64,000 nt of DNA, taken from assembly GCF_019968765.1 (NCBI RefSeq), contig NZ_CP074149.1, positions 3,286,001 through 3,350,000 on the forward strand, given 5' to 3'. The notes beneath the pieces are model-generated. The model was not told the DNA's origin, made no database searches, and saw only the letters and a list, made by a program, of their open reading frames with translations. The DNA comes from Enterobacter sp. JBIWA008 (GTDB lineage Bacteria; Pseudomonadota; Gammaproteobacteria; Enterobacterales; Enterobacteriaceae). Shown one piece after another: positions 18,324 to 25,910 of the stretch (positions are counted from its first letter, which is position 1; each line of letters starts with the position of its first letter). Made by a program: the position numbers and the translations under genes.

Positions 18324-19381
18324 TATTCCTCCCGGCGTTTCGCCTCACGTTTCAGTAATAGCGCTTTTCGCGCCGCCCCCCAGCGATAGCCCGACAGCGC
18401 ACCGTCGTTGCGAACCACGCGATGACAGGGGATCACGATCGCCAGCCTGTTTGCCGCACAGGCTCCGGCAACGGCGCGCACCGCACTGGGCTGGCCAATC
18501 GCCTGCGCCACCTGCCGGTAACTTGCCGTTTCGCCGCAGGGAATGTTGCGAAGGGCCTGCCAGACGCGCTGCTGGAACGCGGTTCCTCGAATATCCAGCG
18601 GCAGCGCAAACGGTACGTCGCGGTGATCGATACTGGCAATCACCTGCTGGATCCGTCGCGCGAAATCCTCTTCCAGCGGCGCATGCGCTGCTTTTGGAAA
18701 ATGCGCGGCAAGCTCTTCGGCTAATTCTGCATCGCTGTCACCCAGCAGGATCGCGCAGACCCCCCGCTCGCTTTCTGCAACCAGACAGCGTCCTAACGAA
18801 CAGTCGCTAATGGCATAACGCACCGCCACATCCCCTTTGCGGTACTGCTTCGCCGTCATGCCCAGCGCATCGTTGGCTTTACGATAATAGCTGCTGCTGT
18901 CGGGAAAGCCCGCTGCCAGCACGGCGTCGGTAATTTTGTCACCCTGTGCAAGCGCGGTGCGCAGGCGCTGGCCTCGCGCCGCCTGCTGCCAGGCTTTTGG
19001 CGTCATGCCGGTCACGGACCTAAACAGACGGTGGAAATGGAAAGGGCTCATGGCGACCTGCTGCGCCAGCCCCTCAAGGGTTAGCGTGGGATCCTGTTCC
19101 AGAAGACGGCAGGCGTGTTCCACTTTCGCCAGCTTCTGCGCCCGCGGATTGCGTTTGTCCGGCATGCAGCGCTTGCACGGGCGAAACCCTGCCTGAACGG
19201 CGTGGTGGGCATTGGGATAAAAGCGGACGTTTTTACGCAGCGCGTGGCGGGCGCGGCATGACGGGCGACAGAAAATACCCGTGGTCTGCACGGCGAAGAC
19301 AAACTGTTCGTCAGCGAGCGGATCGCGGGCCAGTACGGCCTGCCAGCGATCCTCATCGGTAATAAAGGTCGAGTTTCTCAT
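18323..19381 (-). CDS. ada: Ada: methylphosphotriester/O6-methylguanine DNA methyltransferase and activator
   Basis: Bifunctional repair protein and transcription activator of the adaptive response. The start MRNSTFITDEDRWQ at 19381 is preceded by AAGAGGAG and gives 352 residues; the longer in-frame reading to 19444 is rejected. The N-terminal zinc domain has the four cysteines (IFCRPSCRARHA and FRPCKRC), where methylation of one cysteine switches on activation. An AraC-type helix-turn-helix follows (MSPFHFHRLFRSVTGMTPKA). The C-terminal transferase has the active-site motif IPCHRV and SGYRWG. It is the first gene of ada-alkB, and an Ada box lies upstream. Confidence 0.97.
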   Translation of the reverse strand: MRNSTFITDEDRWQAVLARDPLADEQFVFAVQTTGIFCRPSCRARHALRKNVRFYPNAHHAVQAGFRPCKRCMPDKRNPRAQKLAKVEHACRLLEQDPTLTLEGLAQQVAMSPFHFHRLFRSVTGMTPKAWQQAARGQRLRTALAQGDKITDAVLAAGFPDSSSYYRKANDALGMTAKQYRKGDVAVRYAISDCSLGRCLVAESERGVCAILLGDSDAELAEELAAHFPKAAHAPLEEDFARRIQQVIASIDHRDVPFALPLDIRGTAFQQRVWQALRNIPCGETASYRQVAQAIGQPSAVRAVAGACAANRLAIVIPCHRVVRNDGALSGYRWGAARKALLLKREAKRREE

Positions 19382-19446
19382 TATCGGCTCCTCTTGTAAG
19401 CATACATAGAGCCTGCCTGAGTGCCACTGATAAAAAACCCGCAACC

Positions 19447-19459
19447 TTGCTTTTTAATT
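19447..19459 (-). promoter_or_regulatory. Ada box of the ada-alkB operon
   Basis: On the minus strand AATTAAAAAGCAA fits the Ada-binding pattern AAT-N6-GCAA exactly. It lies about 66 bases upstream of the ada start and overlaps the last codons and stop of apbE, so the operator sits inside the 3' end of the preceding gene. Confidence 0.75.
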
Positions 19460-20509
19460 TTTGTCGCGCACCAGGAAGCTGTCGAACTGCGGTGAATGCC
19501 AGGTTTTGAACCCGTCGCCTTCTTTGGTGATCATATAAACCGCCAGCCCTTCCTGACGAACCACCTCTTTGGCTTTTTCCGGGCCGAGAACCATTAATCC
19601 GGTATCCCAGGCATCCGCTTCCAGCGCGGTGGGGGCAATGACCGTCACCGAGACCAGGTTATGCGTGATGGGGCGTCCGGTCTGCGGATCGATAACGTGC
19701 GAAATACGCTTCCCGTCAAGCTCGTAATAGTTGCGATAGCTTCCGGAGGTGCTGATGCCATGTCCGTTGATATCCACTATCGCCTGAACGGCATTTTGCC
19801 GATCGGTCGGTTTTTGAATCGCAACGCGCCACGGCTTATCGCTGGCGTTCATTCCCCGGCTGACTAACGCGCCGCCCACGGAGACCAGATAGCGGGAAAT
19901 GCCTTCCTGGGCCATCAGCGCTGCAAGATGATCCGCCGCATAGCCTTCCCCGACCGTCGACAGATCGACAAACAGATCGGGGATATCTTTTTGCAGGTAC
20001 TGCTGCCCGTACTGATTGATCACCGTCAGATGCTGTAGCCCTGTCCGGGCGCGGGCGTCATCAATGGCTGCCTGTTCGGGCGTCTTCACCGGCTGTTTGT
20101 TAGGGCCAAATCCCCAGAGGTTCACCAGGGGTCCGACGGTCACATCCATCGCCCCGTTGGTTTTGTAACCCACGCGCATGGATTCGGTCACGATATCAGC
20201 CATCGCCTCGCTCACCGGCCACAGGGAGGTACTGGTGGAGAGATTAAAGCGCATCAGCGCCGAGTCATTTTTATAGGTTGAGAGCAACTGATCGTCGGCA
20301 TCCAGCTGAGACTGGATTTTGCCGCGAAGTTCATCTGTGCGTGTTTTATCAAGGTTCATCACGCTGACGCGCCAGAAGGTGCCCATCGTTTTGCCTTCTA
20401 GCACCGTCGCGGCGGGTGCGTCGGTTTTCGCCACGGGTGCGGGATCGTTACACGCGGTCAGGAAAAAAAGCATAGCCAGAAAGCTGGCGCGTAAAAAAGT
20501 CATGTCCAT
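19454..20509 (-). CDS. apbE: FAD:protein FMN transferase ApbE (lipoprotein)
   Basis: Transfers FMN from FAD to threonine residues of periplasmic flavoproteins such as those of the Rnf/Rsx complex. It has 351 residues, equal to E. coli. A lipoprotein signal with lipobox FLTAC puts the modified cysteine at residue 20. Conserved segments are GKTMGTFWRVS, DVTVGPLVNLWGFGP, VDLSTVGEGYAADHLA, NGHGISTSGSYRNYY, SHVIDPQTGRPI and the Mg2+-binding TALEADAWDTGLMVLG. A second in-frame ATG two codons later is possible. It lies in the ompC to ada stretch, with about 115 bases to ompC. Confidence 0.96.
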   Translation of the reverse strand: MDMTFLRASFLAMLFFLTACNDPAPVAKTDAPAATVLEGKTMGTFWRVSVMNLDKTRTDELRGKIQSQLDADDQLLSTYKNDSALMRFNLSTSTSLWPVSEAMADIVTESMRVGYKTNGAMDVTVGPLVNLWGFGPNKQPVKTPEQAAIDDARARTGLQHLTVINQYGQQYLQKDIPDLFVDLSTVGEGYAADHLAALMAQEGISRYLVSVGGALVSRGMNASDKPWRVAIQKPTDRQNAVQAIVDINGHGISTSGSYRNYYELDGKRISHVIDPQTGRPITHNLVSVTVIAPTALEADAWDTGLMVLGPEKAKEVVRQEGLAVYMITKEGDGFKTWHSPQFDSFLVRDKN

Positions 20510-20580
20510 TCATTATTATCCTCATGCCAGGGCGGCAAGAGTACACCAAAAAGGGTGAGTTGTGAGAATCTGCGAGGCAC

Positions 20581-20605
20581 AAAAAAAGGGGCCATCAGGC
20601 CCCTT
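20581..20605 (-). terminator. Terminator of ompC
   Basis: On the minus strand AAGGGGCC-TGAT-GGCCCCTT is followed by a T-run, 19 bases past the ompC stop. Confidence 0.9.
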
Positions 20606-20624
20606 ACGTCACACGATGAAGCGA

Positions 20625-21737
20625 TTAGAACTGGTAAACCAGGCCCAGCGCTACGATATCGTCAGTACCGATACCCGCCTGACGGGTGAATTCATTTTCA
20701 TCAACCAGGTTGATTTTGTAATCCACGTAGGTGGACATGTTTTTGTTGAAGTAGTAAGTCGCACCCACATCAACATATTTCAGCAGATCCTGATCGCCGT
20801 AACCTTCGATGTCTTTCCCTTTAGACTGCAGGTAAGCCACGGATGGACGCAGGCCGAAGTCGAACTGGTACTGAGCAACTACTTCGAAGTTCTGCGCTTT
20901 GTTAGCGAAACCGTAAGCGGTAGTCGGGCTGTCGCCATTAGAGGTACCGAAACGGGTTGCGTTGTAGGTCTGGGAGTACTGCGCTGCCAGATAGATGTTG
21001 TTGGCATCGTATTTCAGGCCGCCAGAATAGACTTCTGCGTTATCGCCATGACCGTAAACGCTTGCGCCGTTCTGATCGGCGGTACGTTTGGAGGAGGACA
21101 TTGCGCCACCTACGCTGAAGCCTTCGCCCAGGTTATAGGTCACGGATGCACCGTAGCCGTCACCGTTCTGTTTCAGCAGGCTGCGTCCGCCCACGTTTTC
21201 ACCGCTTACGCTGCCGTTTTTACCCTGATACTGCAGAGCAAAGTTCAGACCATCCACCAGACCAAAGAAGTCCTGGTTACGGTAGGTCGCAACGCCGTTA
21301 GCACGGGACTGCAGGAAGTTGTCTGCGCCGTAGGTATCGCCGCCAAATTCTGGCAGAACGTCGGTCCAGGAGGTTACATCGTAGATTACGCCGTAGTTAC
21401 GACCGTAATCGAAAGAACCCGCGTCACCGAATTTCAGACCCGCGAACGCCACACGCGTCCAGGCATCATTTTCGCTTTCGGAGGTGTTGCCCTGGATCTG
21501 GTATTCCCACTGGCCGTAACCGGTCAGCTGATCGTTAACCTGAGTTTCGCCTTTGAAGCCAAGACGCATGTAGGTCTGGTCGCCGTCGGCACTCTTGTCG
21601 TCAGAGAAATAGTGCAGACCATCAACTTTGCCGTACAGATCTAATTTGTTGCCATCTTTGTTATAAATTTCGGCCGCATTTGCTGCGCCTGCCACCAGGA
21701 GTGCTGGTACCAGGAGGGACAGTACTTTAACTTTCAT
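20625..21737 (-). CDS. ompC: Outer membrane porin OmpC
   Basis: General diffusion porin that forms 16-stranded beta-barrel trimers. It has 370 residues, including a 21-residue signal peptide ([21 protein letters not shown]). The mature start [20 protein letters not shown] is characteristic. The pore-narrowing loop 3 motif PEFGGDT is present, the basic barrel wall residues are conserved, and the C-terminal LGLVYQF ends in the phenylalanine needed for BAM-dependent assembly. OmpC rather than OmpF is supported by the micF gene and OmpR site cluster directly upstream. Surface loops differ from K-12, as expected for phage-exposed regions. Confidence 0.95.
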   Translation of the reverse strand: MKVKVLSLLVPALLVAGAANAAEIYNKDGNKLDLYGKVDGLHYFSDDKSADGDQTYMRLGFKGETQVNDQLTGYGQWEYQIQGNTSESENDAWTRVAFAGLKFGDAGSFDYGRNYGVIYDVTSWTDVLPEFGGDTYGADNFLQSRANGVATYRNQDFFGLVDGLNFALQYQGKNGSVSGENVGGRSLLKQNGDGYGASVTYNLGEGFSVGGAMSSSKRTADQNGASVYGHGDNAEVYSGGLKYDANNIYLAAQYSQTYNATRFGTSNGDSPTTAYGFANKAQNFEVVAQYQFDFGLRPSVAYLQSKGKDIEGYGDQDLLKYVDVGATYYFNKNMSTYVDYKINLVDENEFTRQAGIGTDDIVALGLVYQF

Positions 21738-21845
21738 TTTATTAACCCTCTGTTATATGCCTTATAATTGCCACTGCTTACTGGTTAACCCTCATTAACC
21801 AGTCGGCAATTTCATTCTCCGCAAAATTACAGAATAATCCAATGC

Positions 21846-21907
21846 GAATATGATACGAAAACTTTGAAGATGTTTCATTTATCTATCAACGTGTTTCAAA
21901 ATGTAAA
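21846..21907 (-). promoter_or_regulatory. OmpR-binding array of the ompC promoter
   Basis: Three tandem OmpR-type sites read on the minus strand: TTTACATTTTGAAACACGTT (21888-21907), a GATAAATGAAACATCTTC site (21866-21883) and AAAGTTTTCGTATCATATTC (21846-21865). They match the C1-C2-C3 arrangement of K-12 in order and spacing. The ompC leader (21738-21845) has a GGTTAATAA stretch just before the ATG. Between this array and micF (21908-22062) the DNA is AT-rich, with only the micF promoter recognisable. Confidence 0.85.
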
Positions 21908-22062
21908 TATCAAGGAACTTTTACAAAGCACAAATAGCTTAGAAAATTAGCACTTATAATCAAACTAGAAAATCACCCCAAAAACTTCAATGAGTTACAA
22001 TAAAATCTATTACAGCACTGAATGACAAAACAAGATCTCACCTAATCTCTAAAATACCTCTT

Positions 22063-22155
22063 GCTATCATCATTAACTTTATTTATTACCGTCATTCAGT
22101 TTTGAATGTCTGTTTATCCCTAATTGAGCCGAATGCTTCGCATTCGGTTTTTTTT
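22063..22155 (+). ncRNA. micF: MicF antisense regulatory RNA
   Basis: A 93-base RNA that pairs with the ompF leader, with Hfq, to block OmpF translation. The 5' part (GCTATCATCATTAACTTTAT) is the seed region conserved in enterobacteria. The 3' part forms a terminator hairpin around CCGAATGC-TTC-GCATTCGG, followed by T residues. A -10-like TAAAAT lies at 22050-22055. It is divergent from ompC and shares its OmpR control region. The loop and middle differ at several bases from K-12. Confidence 0.92.
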
Positions 22156-22479
22156 ACCTTTCTTTACGTAAATCCTCATTTTTTATGCTACCCCACCGAA
22201 ATTGTAACGACTATTAACTAAATTCTCACCGGCTATCCTTCGCCAGAAGGCAATTGATATAAAACTTAATTTCTTGTTAATTCGTGCTATTTGCTGACTA
22301 AGTGTACTTATTATTTGTACGCGCACGGCGAGTTTGTACACATTTATTGCACCATCCACCGCCGATATTATCCGGTGAAAAAGTCGCCTCTTCCCGGACA
22401 GTGGCGCTGGAAATTCAGTTATTACCCTTTATACTGCCCTATCGCCACAGAGCACGACCATAACGGGTTAAAGATATCA

Positions 22480-25152
22480 ATGAGTCAGACTGAAACCACC
22501 GCCCCGAGCAAATTCTCCCTCCTTCCCGGGAGCATCACCCGTTTCTTTCTTCTTTTGATCGTTGTGCTATTAGTGACCATGGGGGTGATGGTACAAAGCG
22601 CGGTTAATGCCTGGCTGAAGGATAAGAGCTATCAGGTCGTTGATATCACTCATGCCGTGCACAAGCGCATAGATACCTGGCGCTACGCCACCTGGCAGAT
22701 TTACGACAATATCGCGGCTGCCCCGACCTCCTCATCCGGGGATGGACTTCAGGAGACGCGGCTTAAGCAGGATGTCTATTATCTCGAAAAACCGCAGCGT
22801 AAAACCGAGGCCCTTATCTTTGGCTCTCACGACAGCGCGACGCTTGAGATGACGCAGCGTATTTCGACCTATCTGGATACCCTCTGGGGAGCCGAAACGG
22901 TACCGTGGTCGATGTACTATCTGAACGGTCAGGACAACAGCATGATCCTGATTTCAACGCTGCCGTTAAAAGATCTCTCCTCTGGCTTTAAAGAGACAAC
23001 CGTAGGCAGCATCGTTGATTCTCGCCGGGCAGAGATGCTGCAGCAGGCGAACGCCCTTGATGAACGTGAGAGCTTCTCTTCCCTGCGTCGTCTGGCCTGG
23101 CAAAACGGTCATTATTTTACCCTGCGCACCACGTTCAACCAGCCAGGGCATCTGGCGACGGTGGTGGCCTTCGATTTACCGATTAATGATTTAATCCCGC
23201 CGGATATGCCGCTCGACAGCTTCCGCCTGGAGCCAGACAGCAGTACCCAGAATATGCGTGCGGCGTCTGACAAAGAGGCCGCGGAAAGCGTATCGATCTC
23301 CTTTAACGGCTCGAAAATTGAAATTGCCTCATCGCTGAACTCGACCGGTATGCGTCTGGTCTGGCAGGTGCCGTTTGGCACGCTGTTGCTCGACACCCTG
23401 CAAAATATCCTGCTGCCTCTGCTGCTGAATATCGGACTGCTGGCACTGGCTCTGTTTGGCTACAGCACCTTCCGTTTCCAGCCGGGGCGTCAGAGCGACG
23501 CCTCTACCGTTCCGGCCGGTACCAGGAATGAGCTGCGCGTATTACGTGCGCTGAATGAAGAGATTGTTTCCGTGCTGCCGCTTGGGGTCTTAGTTCACGA
23601 TCAGGAAGCGAATCGTACGGTGATGAGCAACAAAATTGCCGACCATCTGCTGCCGCATCTTAACCTGCAGAACATCACCACCATGGCGGATCAACACCAG
23701 GGGGTGATTCAGGCCACCATCAACAATGAACTGTACGAGATCCGCCAGTTCCGCAGCCAGGTGGCTCCCCGCACGCAAATCTTCATTATTCGCGACCAGG
23801 ATCGCGAAGTGCTGGTCAATAAAAAGCTCAAGCAGGCGCAAAGGCTGTATGAGAAAAACCAGCAGGGGCGCGCCGCATTCATGCAGAACATTGGCGATGC
23901 CTTCAAGCAGCCGTTACAAACGCTGGCGACCCAGGCGGCGGCGTTAAACACCTCAGAAAGCCACCAGCTTGCCAGCCAGGCCGATTCTCTGGTCAGACTG
24001 GTTGATGAGATTCAGCTGGCAAACATGCTGGAGAATGATTTCTGGAAGGGAACGCCTGCCCTCTTCTCCATCCAGGCTCTGATCGATGAAGTGGTGCCGG
24101 AAGTGCTCCCCGTCATTAAGCGCAAAGGGCTGCAGCTGCTAATCAATAACAATCTCCCTGCGAATGACGAACGCCACGGCGATCGTGAAGCGCTGCGCCG
24201 CATTCTGCTGATGATTATTCAGTACGCAGTAACCACCACGCAGATCGGCAAAATTACCCTTGAAGTCAGCACTGAGGAGTCGGCAGAGGACCGTCTGACG
24301 TTCCGCATCCTGGACACCGGGGAAGGCGTCACAACGAGCGAAATTGATAATCTGCACTTCCCGTTCCTGAATGACACGCAAAGCGATCGCTACGGCAAGG
24401 CCAATGCTCTGACCTTCTGGCTGTGCGATCAGCTGGCACGAAAGCTCGGCGGCCATCTGAATATCAAAGCCCGTGAATCCCTCGGCACCCGTTATTCTCT
24501 GCACGTAAAAATGGCGGCCAATCCGCAGGAAGTAGATGAAGAACGTCTGCTGGATGATGTCGTGGTGATGGTCGATGTGACCTCGAACGAGATCCGCAAT
24601 ATTGTCGTTCGTCAGTTAGAAAACTGGGGTGCGGCCTGCATAACGCCGGATGAAAGACTTGCAAGTCAAGAATTTGATCTGTTTTTAACTGATAATCCGT
24701 CTAATCTTACTGCCTCCGGCTTGCTTTTAAGCGATGATGAGTCAGGCGTGCGGAAAATCGGCCCTGGCCAGCTGCGCGTCAACTTTAATATAAGCAATGC
24801 GATGCAGGAAGCTGTACTACAACTAATAGAAGAGCAGCTGGCGCAGGAAGATATGACGGAATCACCGTTAGGCGGCAATGAAAATGCCGAGCTTCACGCC
24901 AGCGGATACTATTCACTCTTTGTTGATACAGTACCAGATGATGTTAAGCGGTTGTATACTGAGTCCGCTGCGAATGATTTTGCAGCGCTGGCACAGACAG
25001 CACACCGGCTTAAAGGGGTGTTTGCCATGCTTAATCTGGTTCCCGGCAAGCAGTTATGTGAAACGCTGGAACATCTAATTCGTGAGAAAGATGCCTCTGG
25101 CATTGAAAAATACATCAGCGACATTGACGCCTACGTCAAAAGCTTGCTGTAG
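22480..25152 (+). CDS. rcsD: Rcs phosphotransfer protein RcsD
   Basis: Inner-membrane intermediate of the Rcs envelope-stress phosphorelay, carrying phosphate from RcsC to RcsB. The start MSQTETTAPSKFS at 22480 gives 890 residues, equal to K-12. The frame stays open 63 codons further up to a TTG at 22291, but that extension is unlike the family. A first membrane segment is near residues 20-43, a periplasmic sensor follows, and a second membrane segment is near 305-325. A degenerate histidine-kinase-like region comes next. The C-terminal HPt domain has the phosphorylated histidine in AHRLKGVFAML. rcsB follows after 16 bases. Between micF and the start (22156-22479) no further element was recognised. 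Confidence 0.96.
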   Translation: MSQTETTAPSKFSLLPGSITRFFLLLIVVLLVTMGVMVQSAVNAWLKDKSYQVVDITHAVHKRIDTWRYATWQIYDNIAAAPTSSSGDGLQETRLKQDVYYLEKPQRKTEALIFGSHDSATLEMTQRISTYLDTLWGAETVPWSMYYLNGQDNSMILISTLPLKDLSSGFKETTVGSIVDSRRAEMLQQANALDERESFSSLRRLAWQNGHYFTLRTTFNQPGHLATVVAFDLPINDLIPPDMPLDSFRLEPDSSTQNMRAASDKEAAESVSISFNGSKIEIASSLNSTGMRLVWQVPFGTLLLDTLQNILLPLLLNIGLLALALFGYSTFRFQPGRQSDASTVPAGTRNELRVLRALNEEIVSVLPLGVLVHDQEANRTVMSNKIADHLLPHLNLQNITTMADQHQGVIQATINNELYEIRQFRSQVAPRTQIFIIRDQDREVLVNKKLKQAQRLYEKNQQGRAAFMQNIGDAFKQPLQTLATQAAALNTSESHQLASQADSLVRLVDEIQLANMLENDFWKGTPALFSIQALIDEVVPEVLPVIKRKGLQLLINNNLPANDERHGDREALRRILLMIIQYAVTTTQIGKITLEVSTEESAEDRLTFRILDTGEGVTTSEIDNLHFPFLNDTQSDRYGKANALTFWLCDQLARKLGGHLNIKARESLGTRYSLHVKMAANPQEVDEERLLDDVVVMVDVTSNEIRNIVVRQLENWGAACITPDERLASQEFDLFLTDNPSNLTASGLLLSDDESGVRKIGPGQLRVNFNISNAMQEAVLQLIEEQLAQEDMTESPLGGNENAELHASGYYSLFVDTVPDDVKRLYTESAANDFAALAQTAHRLKGVFAMLNLVPGKQLCETLEHLIREKDASGIEKYISDIDAYVKSLL

Positions 25153-25168
25153 CAAGGTAGCCTTATAC

Positions 25169-25819
25169 ATGAACAATATGAACGTAATTATTGCCGATGA
25201 CCATCCGATTGTACTGTTCGGTATTCGCAAATCACTTGAACAGATCGAGTGGGTGAATGTAGTCGGTGAATTTGAAGACTCTACAGCACTGATCAATAAC
25301 CTCCCAAAGCTTGATGCACACGTGCTCATTACCGATCTCTCCATGCCTGGAGACAAGTACGGTGATGGGATCACGCTCATCAAATACATTAAACGTCACT
25401 TCCCGGATATCTCGATCATTGTTCTGACCATGAACAACAACCCTGCGATCCTGAGCGCGGTGCTGGATCTGGACATCGAAGGGATTGTGCTGAAACAGGG
25501 CGCCCCGACCGATCTGCCAAAAGCGCTCGCTGCGCTGCAGAAAGGCAAGAAGTTCACGCCTGAAAGCGTCTCTCGTCTGCTGGAAAAAATCAGTGCGGGT
25601 GGTTACGGTGACAAACGCCTGTCCCCGAAAGAGAGCGAAGTTCTGCGTCTGTTCGCCGAAGGTTTCCTGGTGACCGAGATTGCCAAGAAGCTGAACCGCA
25701 GCATTAAAACCATCAGCAGCCAGAAGAAATCAGCGATGATGAAGCTGGGCGTGGACAACGATATTGCCCTGCTGAACTATCTCTCCTCCGTTACGCTAAG
25801 CGCAACGGACAAGGATTGA
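25169..25819 (+). CDS. rcsB: Response regulator RcsB
   Basis: DNA-binding regulator of capsule, motility, division and envelope genes, acting alone or with RcsA, BglJ or GadE. The start MNNMNVIIADDH at 25169 gives 216 residues, as in E. coli. The receiver domain has the acidic pair Asp10/Asp11, phospho-acceptor Asp56 (LITDLSMPG), a later Thr and Lys109-type residue, and a LuxR-type helix-turn-helix at about 148-210 (LSPKESEVLRLFAEGFLVTE). It probably shares the rcsD transcript; a second promoter inside rcsD is known in E. coli but not evident here. It converges on rcsC. Confidence 0.98.
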   Translation: MNNMNVIIADDHPIVLFGIRKSLEQIEWVNVVGEFEDSTALINNLPKLDAHVLITDLSMPGDKYGDGITLIKYIKRHFPDISIIVLTMNNNPAILSAVLDLDIEGIVLKQGAPTDLPKALAALQKGKKFTPESVSRLLEKISAGGYGDKRLSPKESEVLRLFAEGFLVTEIAKKLNRSIKTISSQKKSAMMKLGVDNDIALLNYLSSVTLSATDKD

Positions 25820-25842
25820 TGCCGGACGGGTGTGCGGCCTGA

Positions 25843-25879
25843 TGCCCTCACCCCGCCCCTCTCCCACAGGCAGAGGGGG
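25843..25879. repeat. CCCTCTCCC-type palindromic repeat, copy C
   Basis: TGCCCTCACCCCGCCCCTCT continues into CCCACAGGCAGAGGGGG. The right arm carries an extra C (GGCAGAGGGGG), so this copy is slightly degenerate. It lies 24 bases after the rcsB stop, between rcsB and the shared terminator. Confidence 0.75.
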
Positions 25880-25887
25880 AAAAACGT

Positions 25888-25910
25888 AAAAGGCCCTTGC
25901 GGGCCTTTTT
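25888..25910. terminator. Bidirectional terminator between rcsB and rcsC
   Basis: AAAGGCCC-TTGC-GGGCCTTTTT. The T-run of the plus strand reaches the last base of rcsC, so it can serve both convergent genes. Confidence 0.88.

Noticed and set aside
20562..21644. A 360-codon open frame opposite ompC
   Set aside because: ompC is unmistakable on the other strand, and the long antisense frame reflects its strong codon bias.
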